Origin: Tillus elongatus
Taxonomy: Eukaryota > Arthropoda > Insecta > Coleoptera > Cleridae
Direction of reading: 5' to 3'
Assembly: GCA_964006375.1 (NCBI GenBank)
Contig: OZ023263.1
Location: forward strand, 139,026,673 to 139,090,672
DNA: 64,000 nt
Shown: positions 50,118 through 59,732 of the stretch, piece by piece
Layout: every line of letters starts with the position of its first letter
Position numbering within the stretch: the first letter of the stretch is position 1
Position numbers and translations under genes: made by a program
The notes under the pieces: generated by a model
Database searches by the model: none
Told to the model about the DNA's origin: nothing
What the model saw: the letters and a program-made list of their open reading frames with translations, nothing else

Positions 50118-53100
50118 CTACCTGTCCAAGGACATGGGTGAGGAAGAGGATTGACCTGAAACATTAGGTCGTTTTAGATTTCGTAGATGTCGTTTAGCTA
50201 TTTGTTTATTTTTTCTAATTAGTGCAACATTTTTATCTGTAACTTTTATCAATTCAAATGGACCTTCGAATTTTGGATTATTTTTATTTCGTTTATCTAC
50301 TTTAGTATAGACATGTGTTTCCTTATTAAATAAAGCGGTATCATCTTTGGAATTTCTGCCGGACACAACTCTTAATTTATTTGTTTCTAAATTCTCTTTA
50401 ATTTTTTCGTACATTAAATTTAGTTTATTTTTATGTTGTAATAGGTACTCTTGCAAGAGTTTTTGTTGATCGTTTATATCATACACATCTTTACTAGAAG
50501 TATGACCTAAAACAATATCAAAAGGGGTAAAATTTGTGGCTGAATGAATGGAATGATTGTATGCCATAATCGCATAACACATAATTTTTGTTATCGGGTC
50601 TTTTGGATAAATTTGACGTAATATGCGTATGTGTTCTAATAAAGTTGAATGCAAGCGTTCTATGAGACCGTTGGAATTTGGATTTCTGGGGGTGGTGAAA
50701 TGAACTTTTATCTTGTGCAAATTAAATAATTGTTTAACAGTTTCTGAGCATAGCTCTGAACCATTGTCACTTACTATTTGCTCGGGTGTTCCGTAGTAAG
50801 AAAAATACTGAATTAAAGCATTACAGGTTTCGATTGGATTTTTACTACTAATAGCTACTGCTTGCCCTAATTTGGAAAATGAATCAATTAAAGTTAAATA
50901 AATTTGATTTTCAATTATAAATGTATCTATATGTAAAATTTGGAAAGGTCTACTTGGAGTTTCTGTAAGCATTAAAGGTATATTAGGTGGGTTACGGTCA
51001 TATTTTGCTCTTTTACATATTTCACAATTATTTATAAATTCAGTAACTTTTTCTTTCATGTGTAAAAAATAATATTTATTAGCTATTTCTTTAAGAGTCT
51101 CATTAATACCACGATGATTAGTTTTAGAGGTGTGATAACTTTGTATTACTTCTAGAATATCAGCTGTGTCAGCCAAAGGAATTCTACGTTTCGGACAGCT
51201 TATTATTTCAGGGCCATTATCATTAAATAGTTCAGTGTAAATATTACTAAAGTCCTTATATAATTGATCGGTTTCAAAATTAAAATAATAACGTTTATTT
51301 GAAACGGTATAATCTCGTAAAAATTTAACAATATGGTCTCTATTATTTTGTCGAGGAATTTGCACTAAGTATTTGGTTTGATTATAAATTTTTACCTGTT
51401 TTACTGGTCTGGGATTATAATTTACTGGGGAAATATAATATTGATTCGGTTGTTTTTCTATGGGATTTTCAGATATTTGTATACTTTTTTTCGGTTCAAC
51501 ATTGACTTGAGAATGATCACTTTCGTCCGAGTTTTCAGTTGGTTTTTGTGCGAGTAAATTACGTCTTAGTTCACTTAAAGGGATATCTTCTGAATTTGGA
51601 CTATTAGGAATTTCGATTGGGATAAAAGGCATTTCCGGTGGAGTCATAGGTGGTATATATTCATTTGTCGGCTGTGGTAATATCATACTTAAAGGAAGTG
51701 TATTTAGTTCACGGTCAAAGTCCTGTAAACGTCTCTCATTACTGTCTACATTATTAAACGTAGATGAAATCTCATCATCTAGAGCATTTACCTGTATGCG
51801 AGATAATGCGTCAGCGTTTGTATTATATTTTCCTTTTTTATATATAATTTCATAGTCGTACTCTTCCAATTTTAGTCTCCACGTAGTTAATATTGAATTT
51901 GGTTCTTTTAATTTCATTAACCAAACTAATGGTCTATGATCGGTGTAAATGTAAAATTTACGTCCGTATAAATATGGCCTAAAATATTTAGTCGCCCAAA
52001 CTATAGCTAAAAGCTCTTTTTCTATAGTTGAATATTTTTGTTCACTATTATTTAGGGTGCGAGATGCATAACTTATTGGTTTATCACTACCTAAAGGTCC
52101 TTGCGATAACACTGCCCCTAAAGCTACATTTGAAGCGTCTGTCGTTAAAATAAAAGGTTTTGTAAAGTCGGGATATTGTAAAATAGGGTCATTCATCAAA
52201 ATGTTTTTACAAGTTTCAAAAGACTCGAGGAAATCTTTGTCATGATTTATATTGGCATTTTTCTTAAGGCATTTAGTTAGTGGTTTAGTCAATTTTCCAA
52301 AATCGCGTATAAATTTTCGATGATACCCTACAAGACCTAAAAAGCCTTTGATTTCTTTACGGGTCTTGGGAAGTGGATACTGTTTTATGGCCTTAATCTT
52401 ATCTGGATTAGGTTTCACCCCCCGATGTGTGATTATATGCCCAAGATACATTACTTCCTTCTTTAGAAATTCGCTTTTATCGAGCTGAATTTTTAGGTTG
52501 GCCTGTCTTAATCTTTCAAATACGTCTTTTAGTCTTTCAATATGTTCCTGAAGGGAAGTTGAAAATACTATGATGTCATCTAGATAGGAAAAACATTTTT
52601 CGTTTTGTATACCCCTAAGAATATTTTGCATTAGGCGCTCAAAACAGGGTGGCCCATTGATAACTCCAAAAGGTAGGCGTATATGTTCAAAATGGCCGAA
52701 CTGCGTGGAGAAGGCCGTTTTTTCAATATCTTCTGGTGCCATTTCAATTTGATGGTAACCAGAAGCTAAGTCAAGAGTGGTGTAATATTGGCTTCGTCCG
52801 AGTTTGTCTAAGATGTCGGAAATATTAGGAAGAGGATATTTGTCCGGGATAGTTTTGGCATTTAATTTACGATAATCTATTACCATACGAAATTTCTGTT
52901 TACCACTGCTGTCCTTTTTTTTTGGAATCACTAATACAGGGCTGGACCATGGGGAACAGGATGGTCGAATTATACCTTGTTTTAGTAAGTCGTCTACTTG
53001 TCGTTTAACTTCTTGTTGTTGAACATGGGGTAAGCGATACGGTCTTACATAAACTGGGTCTGGGTCAGATAATCTAATATGATGTTTTATTTGATGTGAA

Positions 53101-53375
53101 AATGTGAGAGGGACTCCTTCACAATAAAATATATCTTTATATTCCCTACATAAAGCTTCAATTGCTGTTTTTTCTTCAATATTTAAATGATCAAGTCTAA
53201 GTTTTTCTAAATTTTGATTTTGAAGATATTCTAATTCTATCCCTGAGAAATCTACGTCCATGTGTTCGTCAAAGTGTTCAGTGAAATTTAATTCTGTTTC
53301 CGTAATTGGGTCAAGTTTCAATGGCGAGTTTAATATTACTTGTACATGTTTATCTGTACTATTCAAGACACTCAC
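50118..53375 (-). CDS. pol: D Pol polyprotein (RT, RNase H, integrase)
   Basis: Intact 1085-codon frame. RT lies at about residues 90-300, with LDLASGYHQI (first Asp) and the YLDDIIVF active site near 264. RNase H follows at about 405-526 with TTDASNVALG and NADALSR. A polar linker of about 190 residues leads to integrase with an HHCC finger (near 735-785, CEICKRA), HIDTF (Asp), VSDNGSEL (Asp) and GLIERLH (Glu), and a basic C-terminus. All catalytic residues are present. The first Met shown is probably not the real start: protease ends 22 bp upstream in another frame and pol should be made by frameshift or fusion. It overlaps the upstream in-frame extension of env. Confidence 0.94.
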   Translation of the reverse strand: MSVLNSTDKHVQVILNSPLKLDPITETELNFTEHFDEHMDVDFSGIELEYLQNQNLEKLRLDHLNIEEKTAIEALCREYKDIFYCEGVPLTFSHQIKHHIRLSDPDPVYVRPYRLPHVQQQEVKRQVDDLLKQGIIRPSCSPWSSPVLVIPKKKDSSGKQKFRMVIDYRKLNAKTIPDKYPLPNISDILDKLGRSQYYTTLDLASGYHQIEMAPEDIEKTAFSTQFGHFEHIRLPFGVINGPPCFERLMQNILRGIQNEKCFSYLDDIIVFSTSLQEHIERLKDVFERLRQANLKIQLDKSEFLKKEVMYLGHIITHRGVKPNPDKIKAIKQYPLPKTRKEIKGFLGLVGYHRKFIRDFGKLTKPLTKCLKKNANINHDKDFLESFETCKNILMNDPILQYPDFTKPFILTTDASNVALGAVLSQGPLGSDKPISYASRTLNNSEQKYSTIEKELLAIVWATKYFRPYLYGRKFYIYTDHRPLVWLMKLKEPNSILTTWRLKLEEYDYEIIYKKGKYNTNADALSRIQVNALDDEISSTFNNVDSNERRLQDFDRELNTLPLSMILPQPTNEYIPPMTPPEMPFIPIEIPNSPNSEDIPLSELRRNLLAQKPTENSDESDHSQVNVEPKKSIQISENPIEKQPNQYYISPVNYNPRPVKQVKIYNQTKYLVQIPRQNNRDHIVKFLRDYTVSNKRYYFNFETDQLYKDFSNIYTELFNDNGPEIISCPKRRIPLADTADILEVIQSYHTSKTNHRGINETLKEIANKYYFLHMKEKVTEFINNCEICKRAKYDRNPPNIPLMLTETPSRPFQILHIDTFIIENQIYLTLIDSFSKLGQAVAISSKNPIETCNALIQYFSYYGTPEQIVSDNGSELCSETVKQLFNLHKIKVHFTTPRNPNSNGLIERLHSTLLEHIRILRQIYPKDPITKIMCYAIMAYNHSIHSATNFTPFDIVLGHTSSKDVYDINDQQKLLQEYLLQHKNKLNLMYEKIKENLETNKLRVVSGRNSKDDTALFNKETHVYTKVDKRNKNNPKFEGPFELIKVTDKNVALIRKNKQIAKRHLRNLKRPNVSGQSSSSPMSLDR

Positions 53376-53397
53376 ATATGAAAAACCCTGATCTACG

Positions 53398-53901
53398 TTA
53401 ACTAATGACTGGTATTTCTACTCCAGGTCGCAATGTTAATTTCGATAAAACGCCAGTATTTGTGGAACAAGAAACTGGTATTTTAATAATTTTCTCTGTT
53501 CTTGCTTCTATTTCAATTTTAAAATTTTGATACGTTCTTTTATAAGTATTATGTTGTTCAGACGGCAAATAAAGTGGAATTACTGTTTTATCTGTAATTA
53601 ATTTTCTATTTTTAAAATCTATTCTGGCTCCTAACCTTTGTAATAAGTCAGAGCCAATCAGACCATGATATTGGTTACTAATATCAAAAATGTAAAATTT
53701 ATATTTTGCTTTTCCTGTGTTAAACATTAATGGTAAGGGAATTTTTGCAATTTCGTTATGTGTACTTGTCTGATGGACGGATTTGATTTGAAAATATTCA
53801 TTTTCTATAAAATTTTTGTAATAAGTATAAGCTAAAGATGGGCACAATAAAGATTTCGTACTACCACTGTCCAACATGAATTTTAAATTTATACTAGGCA
53901 C
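53398..53901 (-). CDS. D aspartic protease
   Basis: 167 codons from the first Met. The catalytic loop is FMLDSGSTKSLL, a DSG variant of the usual DTG. The second block GLIGSDLLQRLGARID is the conserved GxDxL segment. The frame differs from gag (upstream, 45 bp away) and from pol (downstream, 22 bp away). In related elements protease and RT are one frame, so the break at TAA 53398-53400 may be a mutation. Alternatively it may be a recoding site; sequence alone does not decide. Confidence 0.85.
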   Translation of the reverse strand: MPSINLKFMLDSGSTKSLLCPSLAYTYYKNFIENEYFQIKSVHQTSTHNEIAKIPLPLMFNTGKAKYKFYIFDISNQYHGLIGSDLLQRLGARIDFKNRKLITDKTVIPLYLPSEQHNTYKRTYQNFKIEIEARTEKIIKIPVSCSTNTGVLSKLTLRPGVEIPVIS

Positions 53902-53945
53902 GATTACATAGGGTAGTTTTGGGCAATTATCTAAATTAACCTGTA

Positions 53946-55301
53946 TTATCTGTTCTGATCTAAATTCAGGCTCGAATGAAAATTTTCTTCATGTTCGGTA
54001 TAATCATTAAAATTATCTCTAGGTTCATAATAATTTTCAGGGTAAGGTTCTGAAAAGTTATCAGGTTCATAATATTCAGAATTTGTTTCATTATATTCAT
54101 AATTTCCTTGACTAAAATTTGTGTCGTTGTAGTCATTGTTTTGTATAGGTCTGTCAGATTGTACTTCGTGATGATAAAGTTCCTCACTAGTATATCGTCT
54201 GTTTTGTGTATTAGGTATGTTATTTGTCGGTCTATGATTTCTGGTCGACGTTTCCATAGGGGTAGGCTTGTAAGTCGGAACGAAATTAGGGTTGGGTCGG
54301 AAAACATTTCTATTAGAATTTCTTGCGAAATTTTGTGAAGCAGGTTGATAATGAGGTCTCTGTTGTTGAATGTTTTGTTTTCTCTCAAAAGGATTTAGTT
54401 GTGGAAAATTATTTCTTGAAAATTGTGAATTAGATGGTCTTTTATTAAATGGTTGATTACTAGAAAATGATTTATGAAAATTACCTAGATTTTGAGAAGT
54501 AAAACTATTTTGGAATGGTTTATTTTGGAAATTGTTACTATTACTGTTTTTATTAGGGGTGTTAGTATGCATATATTTCATCTGTTTTTCGCCATATTGG
54601 AAATTTTCTTCCTCTACGACTAATGCCATAGCTTGCTCCAAATGTATAGGTTTTTGTAATCTAATTGCAAGTCCTAATTGTCCGTGCAGTCCATGTAAAA
54701 AGGTCTGCAAGGCCATTTTGTCATAAATTTCATTTTTTACTAAACGAATATTGTTATCATCAATAGTTAATCTTAATTTACTTTGTAGCAAACTTCTAGC
54801 ATCTTGTATTCGCATACCAAATTGATAGGGCGTTTCATTTTGATTCGGTTTAAGTAACATTAAGTCTCTAGCTAAACAATCTTCATCTCTCTGGTCTGAA
54901 AAATATTGTTGTAAGAGAAGTTTTATACGGGGCCAATTTGTGGCATCTTCTCTACTAGCGATTAAAGATTTTGCTCTTCCCTCTAGTTTATTAACTATTA
55001 TTCTAAGTATCCAATTATTTCGGTCATTATTTAAATTTTGTGTATCAACAAAAGATGATAAGAAATTTTCACAAGCTCCAATAAATAATGCCAAAGTGGC
55101 TTGATCCCCGTCATAACTGGGAATTGCATTAATATGATAAGATTCAATTTTGGTTTGTGCAGTAACGTTTTGTTCAGTCATTTTAATATTTGTATTTTCC
55201 AACGTAAAATTATTTTCTAAATGTAACACTAATTTGGCTGGTTTAATAATATTTTGTCTAGAAATATTCTTAAAAATTTTATCTGAGTCAGACATACACA
55301 A
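53946..55301 (-). CDS. gag: D Gag protein
   Basis: 451 codons from the first Met (55301), but the Met at 55181 is an equally plausible start because the conserved region begins shortly after it. The N-terminal 230 residues are helical with blocks typical of errantivirus Gag (LFIGACENFL, LARDLMLLKPNQNE). The C-terminal half is very rich in Asn, Gln, Pro and Tyr, with no zinc knuckle, as in this group. It forms the particle and binds element RNA. The frame is intact. Confidence 0.88.
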   Translation of the reverse strand: MCMSDSDKIFKNISRQNIIKPAKLVLHLENNFTLENTNIKMTEQNVTAQTKIESYHINAIPSYDGDQATLALFIGACENFLSSFVDTQNLNNDRNNWILRIIVNKLEGRAKSLIASREDATNWPRIKLLLQQYFSDQRDEDCLARDLMLLKPNQNETPYQFGMRIQDARSLLQSKLRLTIDDNNIRLVKNEIYDKMALQTFLHGLHGQLGLAIRLQKPIHLEQAMALVVEEENFQYGEKQMKYMHTNTPNKNSNSNNFQNKPFQNSFTSQNLGNFHKSFSSNQPFNKRPSNSQFSRNNFPQLNPFERKQNIQQQRPHYQPASQNFARNSNRNVFRPNPNFVPTYKPTPMETSTRNHRPTNNIPNTQNRRYTSEELYHHEVQSDRPIQNNDYNDTNFSQGNYEYNETNSEYYEPDNFSEPYPENYYEPRDNFNDYTEHEENFHSSLNLDQNR

Positions 55302-55648
55302 TTATAAAATTTATGGGATAAATATATATAAAGGATAATGAAAATTACTCACAATAATTTTTCCATATGCTTAATTATGAAGTCGGCAATGTTGTCCTTC
55401 TTCGCTGACGATTTTTGGTCACTTCTATCTATACTTGACTTGGCCCTTCGAGGTTGGCGATGATGTCCTTCCTTTTGTGGCTGTGTTGTCTTATGCTAGT
55501 GGTGGCTTCTGCTGTTGAGGTTGGCGATGATGTCCTTCCTCGTTGACGAGTTTGTCACTTTAAATTTTGTAGGTTACAGGTTTTTAACGATAAAAATCGA
55601 CGTGTACCTTTGCGATTTTTGTCAAAAATACACTTAAACCTATACTAA

Positions 55649-55659
55649 CGACTGCGCCA
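55649..55659 (-). promoter_or_regulatory. tRNA-Ser-type primer-binding site of D
   Basis: Element strand tggcgcagtcg, complementary to the 3' end expected for an insect tRNA-Ser (CGACTGCG plus CCA). It overlaps the last base of the 5' LTR, as in the 17.6/297 group. Confidence 0.85.
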
Positions 55660-55990
55660 GTTTGGATAGTGCCCTTTTGGCACTTCAAAACAAAAAAACT
55701 TTATTTCGAAATTACAACAAGTTTAATTATAATTCTAAAACAAAGGAGAAATACACGATGTTTAATGTTGAAACACTCGTAATAAATTCTAACATAATAT
55801 TGTCTCTTACTTGTATATATAAAGTCAAACATGCTTAGCTAACATTATAAAATAAAACAACTTAAACTAAATAATTATGATGACTATGATTATTCAGCGG
55901 TTTCAGTACTTCCGCGTTGAACGACTGCTTCGATCCTATTACTCTACTGACACGAGATATCAGTATAGCATTATACAGGGTGCTGTAACT
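55659..55990 (-). repeat. 5' LTR of D
   Basis: 332 bp, identical to 48066-48397. Confidence 0.96.
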
Positions 55991-56600
55991 CGCGTAGCGA
56001 CGTCAAGTGACATAATAGTGACGTCACTGTACTAAGAGCCAATAGGGGGCAAATCTGGGGTGACGTCATCCAAGATGGCGTCCAATATGGCCGACCGGAA
56101 GTGAAAAACGCGGGAAATTTAATTTTTTAAATAGCAGGTGGCACCACCAGTCAAAACAAGAGGACCGGTCATTTTGATTTTTGGGTAGTGTGACGTACGT
56201 AAAGATAGCGGTTTGCGCATGGGCAAACCCAACTTTGTTAATAGTAGATGTAGAGGTATAGTGTTTGGTATCATGGTAATCGTCTCGATGAGTAGAATTT
56301 AAATATGGCAGCTTGCGCATGCGCAAACCAACTTTGTTATTAAGTTGGTGTAGAGATATGGTGTTTGGTATCATGGTAATCGTCTCGATGAGTAGAATTT
56401 AAATACGGCGGTTTGAGCATGCGCAAACCAACTTTTTCTTATTAAGCGGTATAGAGGTATAGTGTTTGGTGTCATGTACTCGTCTCGACGAGTGGAATTC
56501 AAATATGGCAGTTTACGCATGCGCCGACCACATTTTTAGTTTTTAAGTTAAACCCCATGTGTTTGGTGTTATGTTAATCGACTTGATGAGTAGAAGCCAA
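55991..56600 (+). repeat. Inner part of the left inverted repeat of G with 100-bp subrepeats
   Basis: 55991-56400 mirrors about 60840-61204. From about 56200 a unit of 97-101 bp repeats four times: gtgtttggt at 56261, 56361, 56462 and 56559. Each unit holds a tgcgcatgcgcaaa-like palindrome, a gtagaggtata block and atcgtctcgatgagtagaat. The right end has about two such units. TGACGTCA occurs at 56020 and 56061 and aagatggcg at 56071. Confidence 0.85.
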
Positions 56601-56604
56601 ATTT

Positions 56605-57100
56605 GGCAACATGGTGCCTGTCTTGATGAAATAGAAGTAAACAAACACCGGATGTTTGCGGTTTTGCAAGTCTGGGTACGCTCGGAATAGAAAATGTCTA
56701 CATGATATAAAGAAAGGCCAACCGTTTTATTGAATTTGTGCTTATATCCCATAAAAAAACATGTAAAAAGACAAATTTGAGCAAAATAACATGTAACTTA
56801 ATGTATTTTAGGTACACATGTTGAAGAGCCATGCAATTACCGTGCTTTTTAAAACGTATAAATGGCCAGCATATTTAATCAAAATTACAGTTGAAACATT
56901 ATTTTGGCGAGAAGCATAAGTGATCGCAATAGCTTTTATAAGTTTACACAGAAGCCAAACAGAAAAATACAACCAACGAGAGTACATGAAGAGGGCTAAG
57001 AGGGCAGCGAAACCTATTTAACAACAAACCATGCAGCAATAAGGTCAGTTCAAATCTAAATGTTGAAGATACTCGGTGTACGTAATTATTAATTGTATCA
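56605..57100. other. G sequence without recognised gene
   Basis: AT-rich stretch between the subrepeats and the hypothetical gene. It has no counterpart in the right half of G. Confidence 0.5.
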
Positions 57101-57102
57101 AC

Positions 57103-57447
57103 ATGATGTACGATGATAGTAATCATTCTGAAGTCACAGATCCAGAACATAAGAGAAAACGGTATGACATAGATGACAATGATGGTCCTGAGATCACCAG
57201 ATCTGGTACTAACTATGTTTGTGAAGATTGTTATTGGGGTCAAGATGCAGCTCTGCGACAGAATATTAGTGAGCTTAAGCAAGAAAGTAGAATGCTGCTA
57301 GAAACAAGGTATACCATTACCCCAGCTCTAAGTGTTGCAATTGGCATATCAAAAGCTGCCGGAGTGATTCCAATAATTAGAATTGTAAATACAAGCCTAT
57401 ATCCACCAAGTCCAAATATAGCAATCTCATCTAGCTCATGGAAATAG
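57103..57447 (+). CDS. Hypothetical protein of G, C-terminus duplicated elsewhere
   Basis: 114 codons from a double ATG at 57103; an in-frame ATG 27 bp upstream is also possible. The first 45 residues are acidic/basic with a CEDC motif. The last 65 residues (from RQNISELKQES on) recur in inverted orientation at 60599-60790 with about 90% identity. The two copies differ mostly by conservative changes, which suggests protein-level constraint. The C-terminal part has a hydrophobic Ala/Gly/Ile stretch (SVAIGISKAAGVIPII). I do not recognise the family. It lies just inside the left inverted repeat of G and reads inward. Confidence 0.5.
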   Translation: MMYDDSNHSEVTDPEHKRKRYDIDDNDGPEITRSGTNYVCEDCYWGQDAALRQNISELKQESRMLLETRYTITPALSVAIGISKAAGVIPIIRIVNTSLYPPSPNIAISSSSWK

Positions 57448-57639
57448 GATTATTTTATTTCAACACTGACAAAACCAGCTGAAGACTACACATACTTTGA
57501 TAAACAACTTATAACCACTAAAATCTACTTGTAGCCAAGTCAATCTGCCACAAGTCGTTCAAATATTTTATTATGGTACGCCTACGTTTAGGATATACCA
57601 AACTATGGTAAAACTCATGGTCACATATGTATCTATGTT

Positions 57640-58547
57640 ATGGTGGCCAAAAGGAGACCAGTCTCTCCAGGGTACAACCAACGACAGACAGCTGTCTGTC
57701 CTGCTAGACATCTGTCTGTCGAGTTTACTGACTATCATGGGGAAAACTCTGGCTACAAGTACATTTTAGTGGTTATAAGTTGTTTATCAAAGTATGTGTG
57801 GACTCGTTCACTTAAATCTAAAAATGCTGAAGAGGTGACTAAAGCTATGGTCGATATTTTAGCTAATAGTACAGCATCCTCTAACATTCAATCTGATCTT
57901 GGCCGAGAATACTATAACTCTAAATTTAACAGCTTAATGAAAAATATGACATTAATCACCACAGCACTTTTAGTGTGAAGAAGGCTGCAATGGTGGAAAT
58001 AGTCATACGTACCTTAAAAGAAAAGATATATAAAAACTTTAACTTATTTGGTTTCTATAAATGGTTTAATCGCACAACTGGTGTAAAACATCAAGATGTT
58101 ATTAAGAAAAATGAAGAGCCTATTCTTAAACAACTCTACACAAATATTAAAGTGTTTGATCAGATATGTGAAAACCGGAACCTGTGATTTGGGTGTTCTC
58201 CAAGTGTACTTAATATGTTTGATCAGAATAAATTTAAAGTGGGTGATGTTGTACGTATAAGTAAATCAAAAGCTCAATTTGAAAAGGGGTACACACCTCG
58301 CTGGTCAACAGAGTTATTTAAGATTGTTAGTGTCCATTTCACAAATCCAGTAACATACTTTCTTGAAGACATTCAAGAAAAACCAATCAGTGAAGGGTTT
58401 TACGAGAGAGAACTACAAAAGACTAAACAAACAGACATCTATCTGGTTGAACACATCTTGAGGAAGAAAGGTAAGAACCTCTATGTAAAATGGTTGGGTT
58501 TTGATAAACCTCATAATTCTTGGATAAATGCAGATGATGTTAAATAA
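57640..58547 (+). pseudogene. G integrase with C-terminal chromodomain, disrupted
   Basis: 57640-57978 begins in the catalytic core: EFTDYHG (first Asp), the YILVVISCLSKYVW strand and SDLGREYYNSKF (second Asp). A frameshift near 57975 leads to 57975-58187 with AAMVEIVIRTLKEKIYKNF (Glu block). After a stop at 58185-58187 the same frame continues at 58215-58547 with a small beta-barrel-like region. A chromodomain follows, YLVEHILRKKGKNLYVKWL and SWINADDVK. The N-terminal zinc finger is missing. The retroviral-type core plus chromodomain is characteristic of Maverick/Polinton integrases, and this is the main evidence for the class of G. Confidence 0.85.
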
Positions 58548-58654
58548 GCTTATTTTTAATGTATTAATATACTCAGAACAAAAGTCTTTGTTAAAATTAA
58601 TGTTTTTAAAATTTTCCATATGACATATATATTACAATTAAACTCAGTAAACAA

Positions 58655-59511
58655 TTAAAAATTATGACGTAAATCAATAATATCCTGAATAAACTTCTCT
58701 TGTGGTACATCTGCTAATTGTAGATCGTTTCTATTCGTCTTAAGGTATTTTACTTCGGTATTTATTCTATTAAAGAGATTTATAGAATTTGGCTCATACA
58801 ACATGTTTAGAACCACTTCGGAATTGAAATTTTTATTTTTAAAGTTCCTAAAAGCTCTTCGAAAACTTTTCTTCTGCGTTCTCACCGCATGATATGGGTA
58901 TGTAGCGTCTTTCTCATTACTTGAAAGTAAACCAAACACACGTATTTACCTGGGTTATTTGGCTTTGGGGATATATCTTTGAAATGTTCTGTGACTTTAG
59001 CATTTGTTTCTCGCATACGCTGCACTTCATCATCTATCTCCAATAATTTTACTTCAATTTCTTGGAGGTTATTCTTGTATTTTTGATTTAATTCATTAAC
59101 GAAAAAATCAAAAATAATTTGGTTACACTTTTCATAGAAAGAATTGGATATCCAGCAAGCCAAATTTAATATCAAATCTTTGCAAACATATGTACCAGAT
59201 ATCAAGTAGTTTTCAATCTGCGCTCCGCCAATGTTTACCAAGTATGTAGCAGTTGTAGGTATTAAGTCAACTCCTTTTGCTGGAACATTTGGGGAGCCGG
59301 TATTCCGGCTCCCCAAATGTTCCTTTAACTTACTGTTGTAATAGGCAATCAGCTCTTCAGTTTTCTTATTTTCCAACCAATGTCTGAATCTTTTCTCACC
59401 ACTTTTACACAATTTTGTTGCATTGAAATAACCAGTGTTCTTATCAATAATTAATTGAAAGTCTCCAAATAAACCATACCAAAAGTTGTGTTTAATTTGC
59501 TGGTAACACAC
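58655..59511 (-). pseudogene. G KilA-N domain protein, frameshifted
   Basis: From ATG 59511 the first about 60 residues form a KilA-N domain: FWYGLFGDFQLIIDKNTGYF, NATKLCKSGEKRFRHWL. A spacer encoded over a perfect 19-bp palindrome follows, then a second conserved region with a coiled-coil-like stretch (about residues 150-190). A frameshift near 58930 leads to 58939-58655, which carries a C-terminal domain (RTQKKSFRRAFRNF) like the domain that follows KilA-N in large insect DNA viruses. KilA-N proteins bind DNA. The gene is convergent with the integrase; the stops are about 107 bp apart. Confidence 0.82.
59282..59323. repeat. Perfect 19-bp palindrome inside the KilA-N gene
   Basis: Arms 59282-59300 (ggaacatttggggagccgg) and 59305-59323 are exact reverse complements with loop tatt. 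It is in frame and encodes the linker after the KilA-N domain. Confidence 0.97.
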
Positions 59512-59732
59512 ATCACTTAATGTAGCAATTTGAACATATAGAGCAGACTGAAGTACGTCTTACTTCTAAGACAACAAAATTTTTGGATGAGCTTACGAAT
59601 GTGTACGACAATTTATAGATGTTGACACCACTCCACGGTTTAAAACTGTGTTTCTTAATGTTTCACACGTCTTACTTAACTAATAAATAAAACATATGTG
59701 TTCAGTTTATGTATATTTATTAACAAACATGT

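Larger units (their letters stand above)
48066..55990 (-). mobile_element. D: errantivirus-like LTR element with env
   Basis: LTRs of 332 bp (48066-48397 and 55659-55990) begin agt and end act on the plus strand and are identical by eye. The 4-bp flanks are cgtg (48062-48065) and cgcg (55991-55994). The right inverted repeat of G shows cgcg at this site, so the difference is one CpG transition after duplication. The gene order gag, protease, pol, env with a tRNA-Ser-type primer site matches insect errantiviruses such as the 17.6/297/ZAM group. At 7.9 kb it is full length. It sits in the left inverted repeat of G. Confidence 0.95.
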
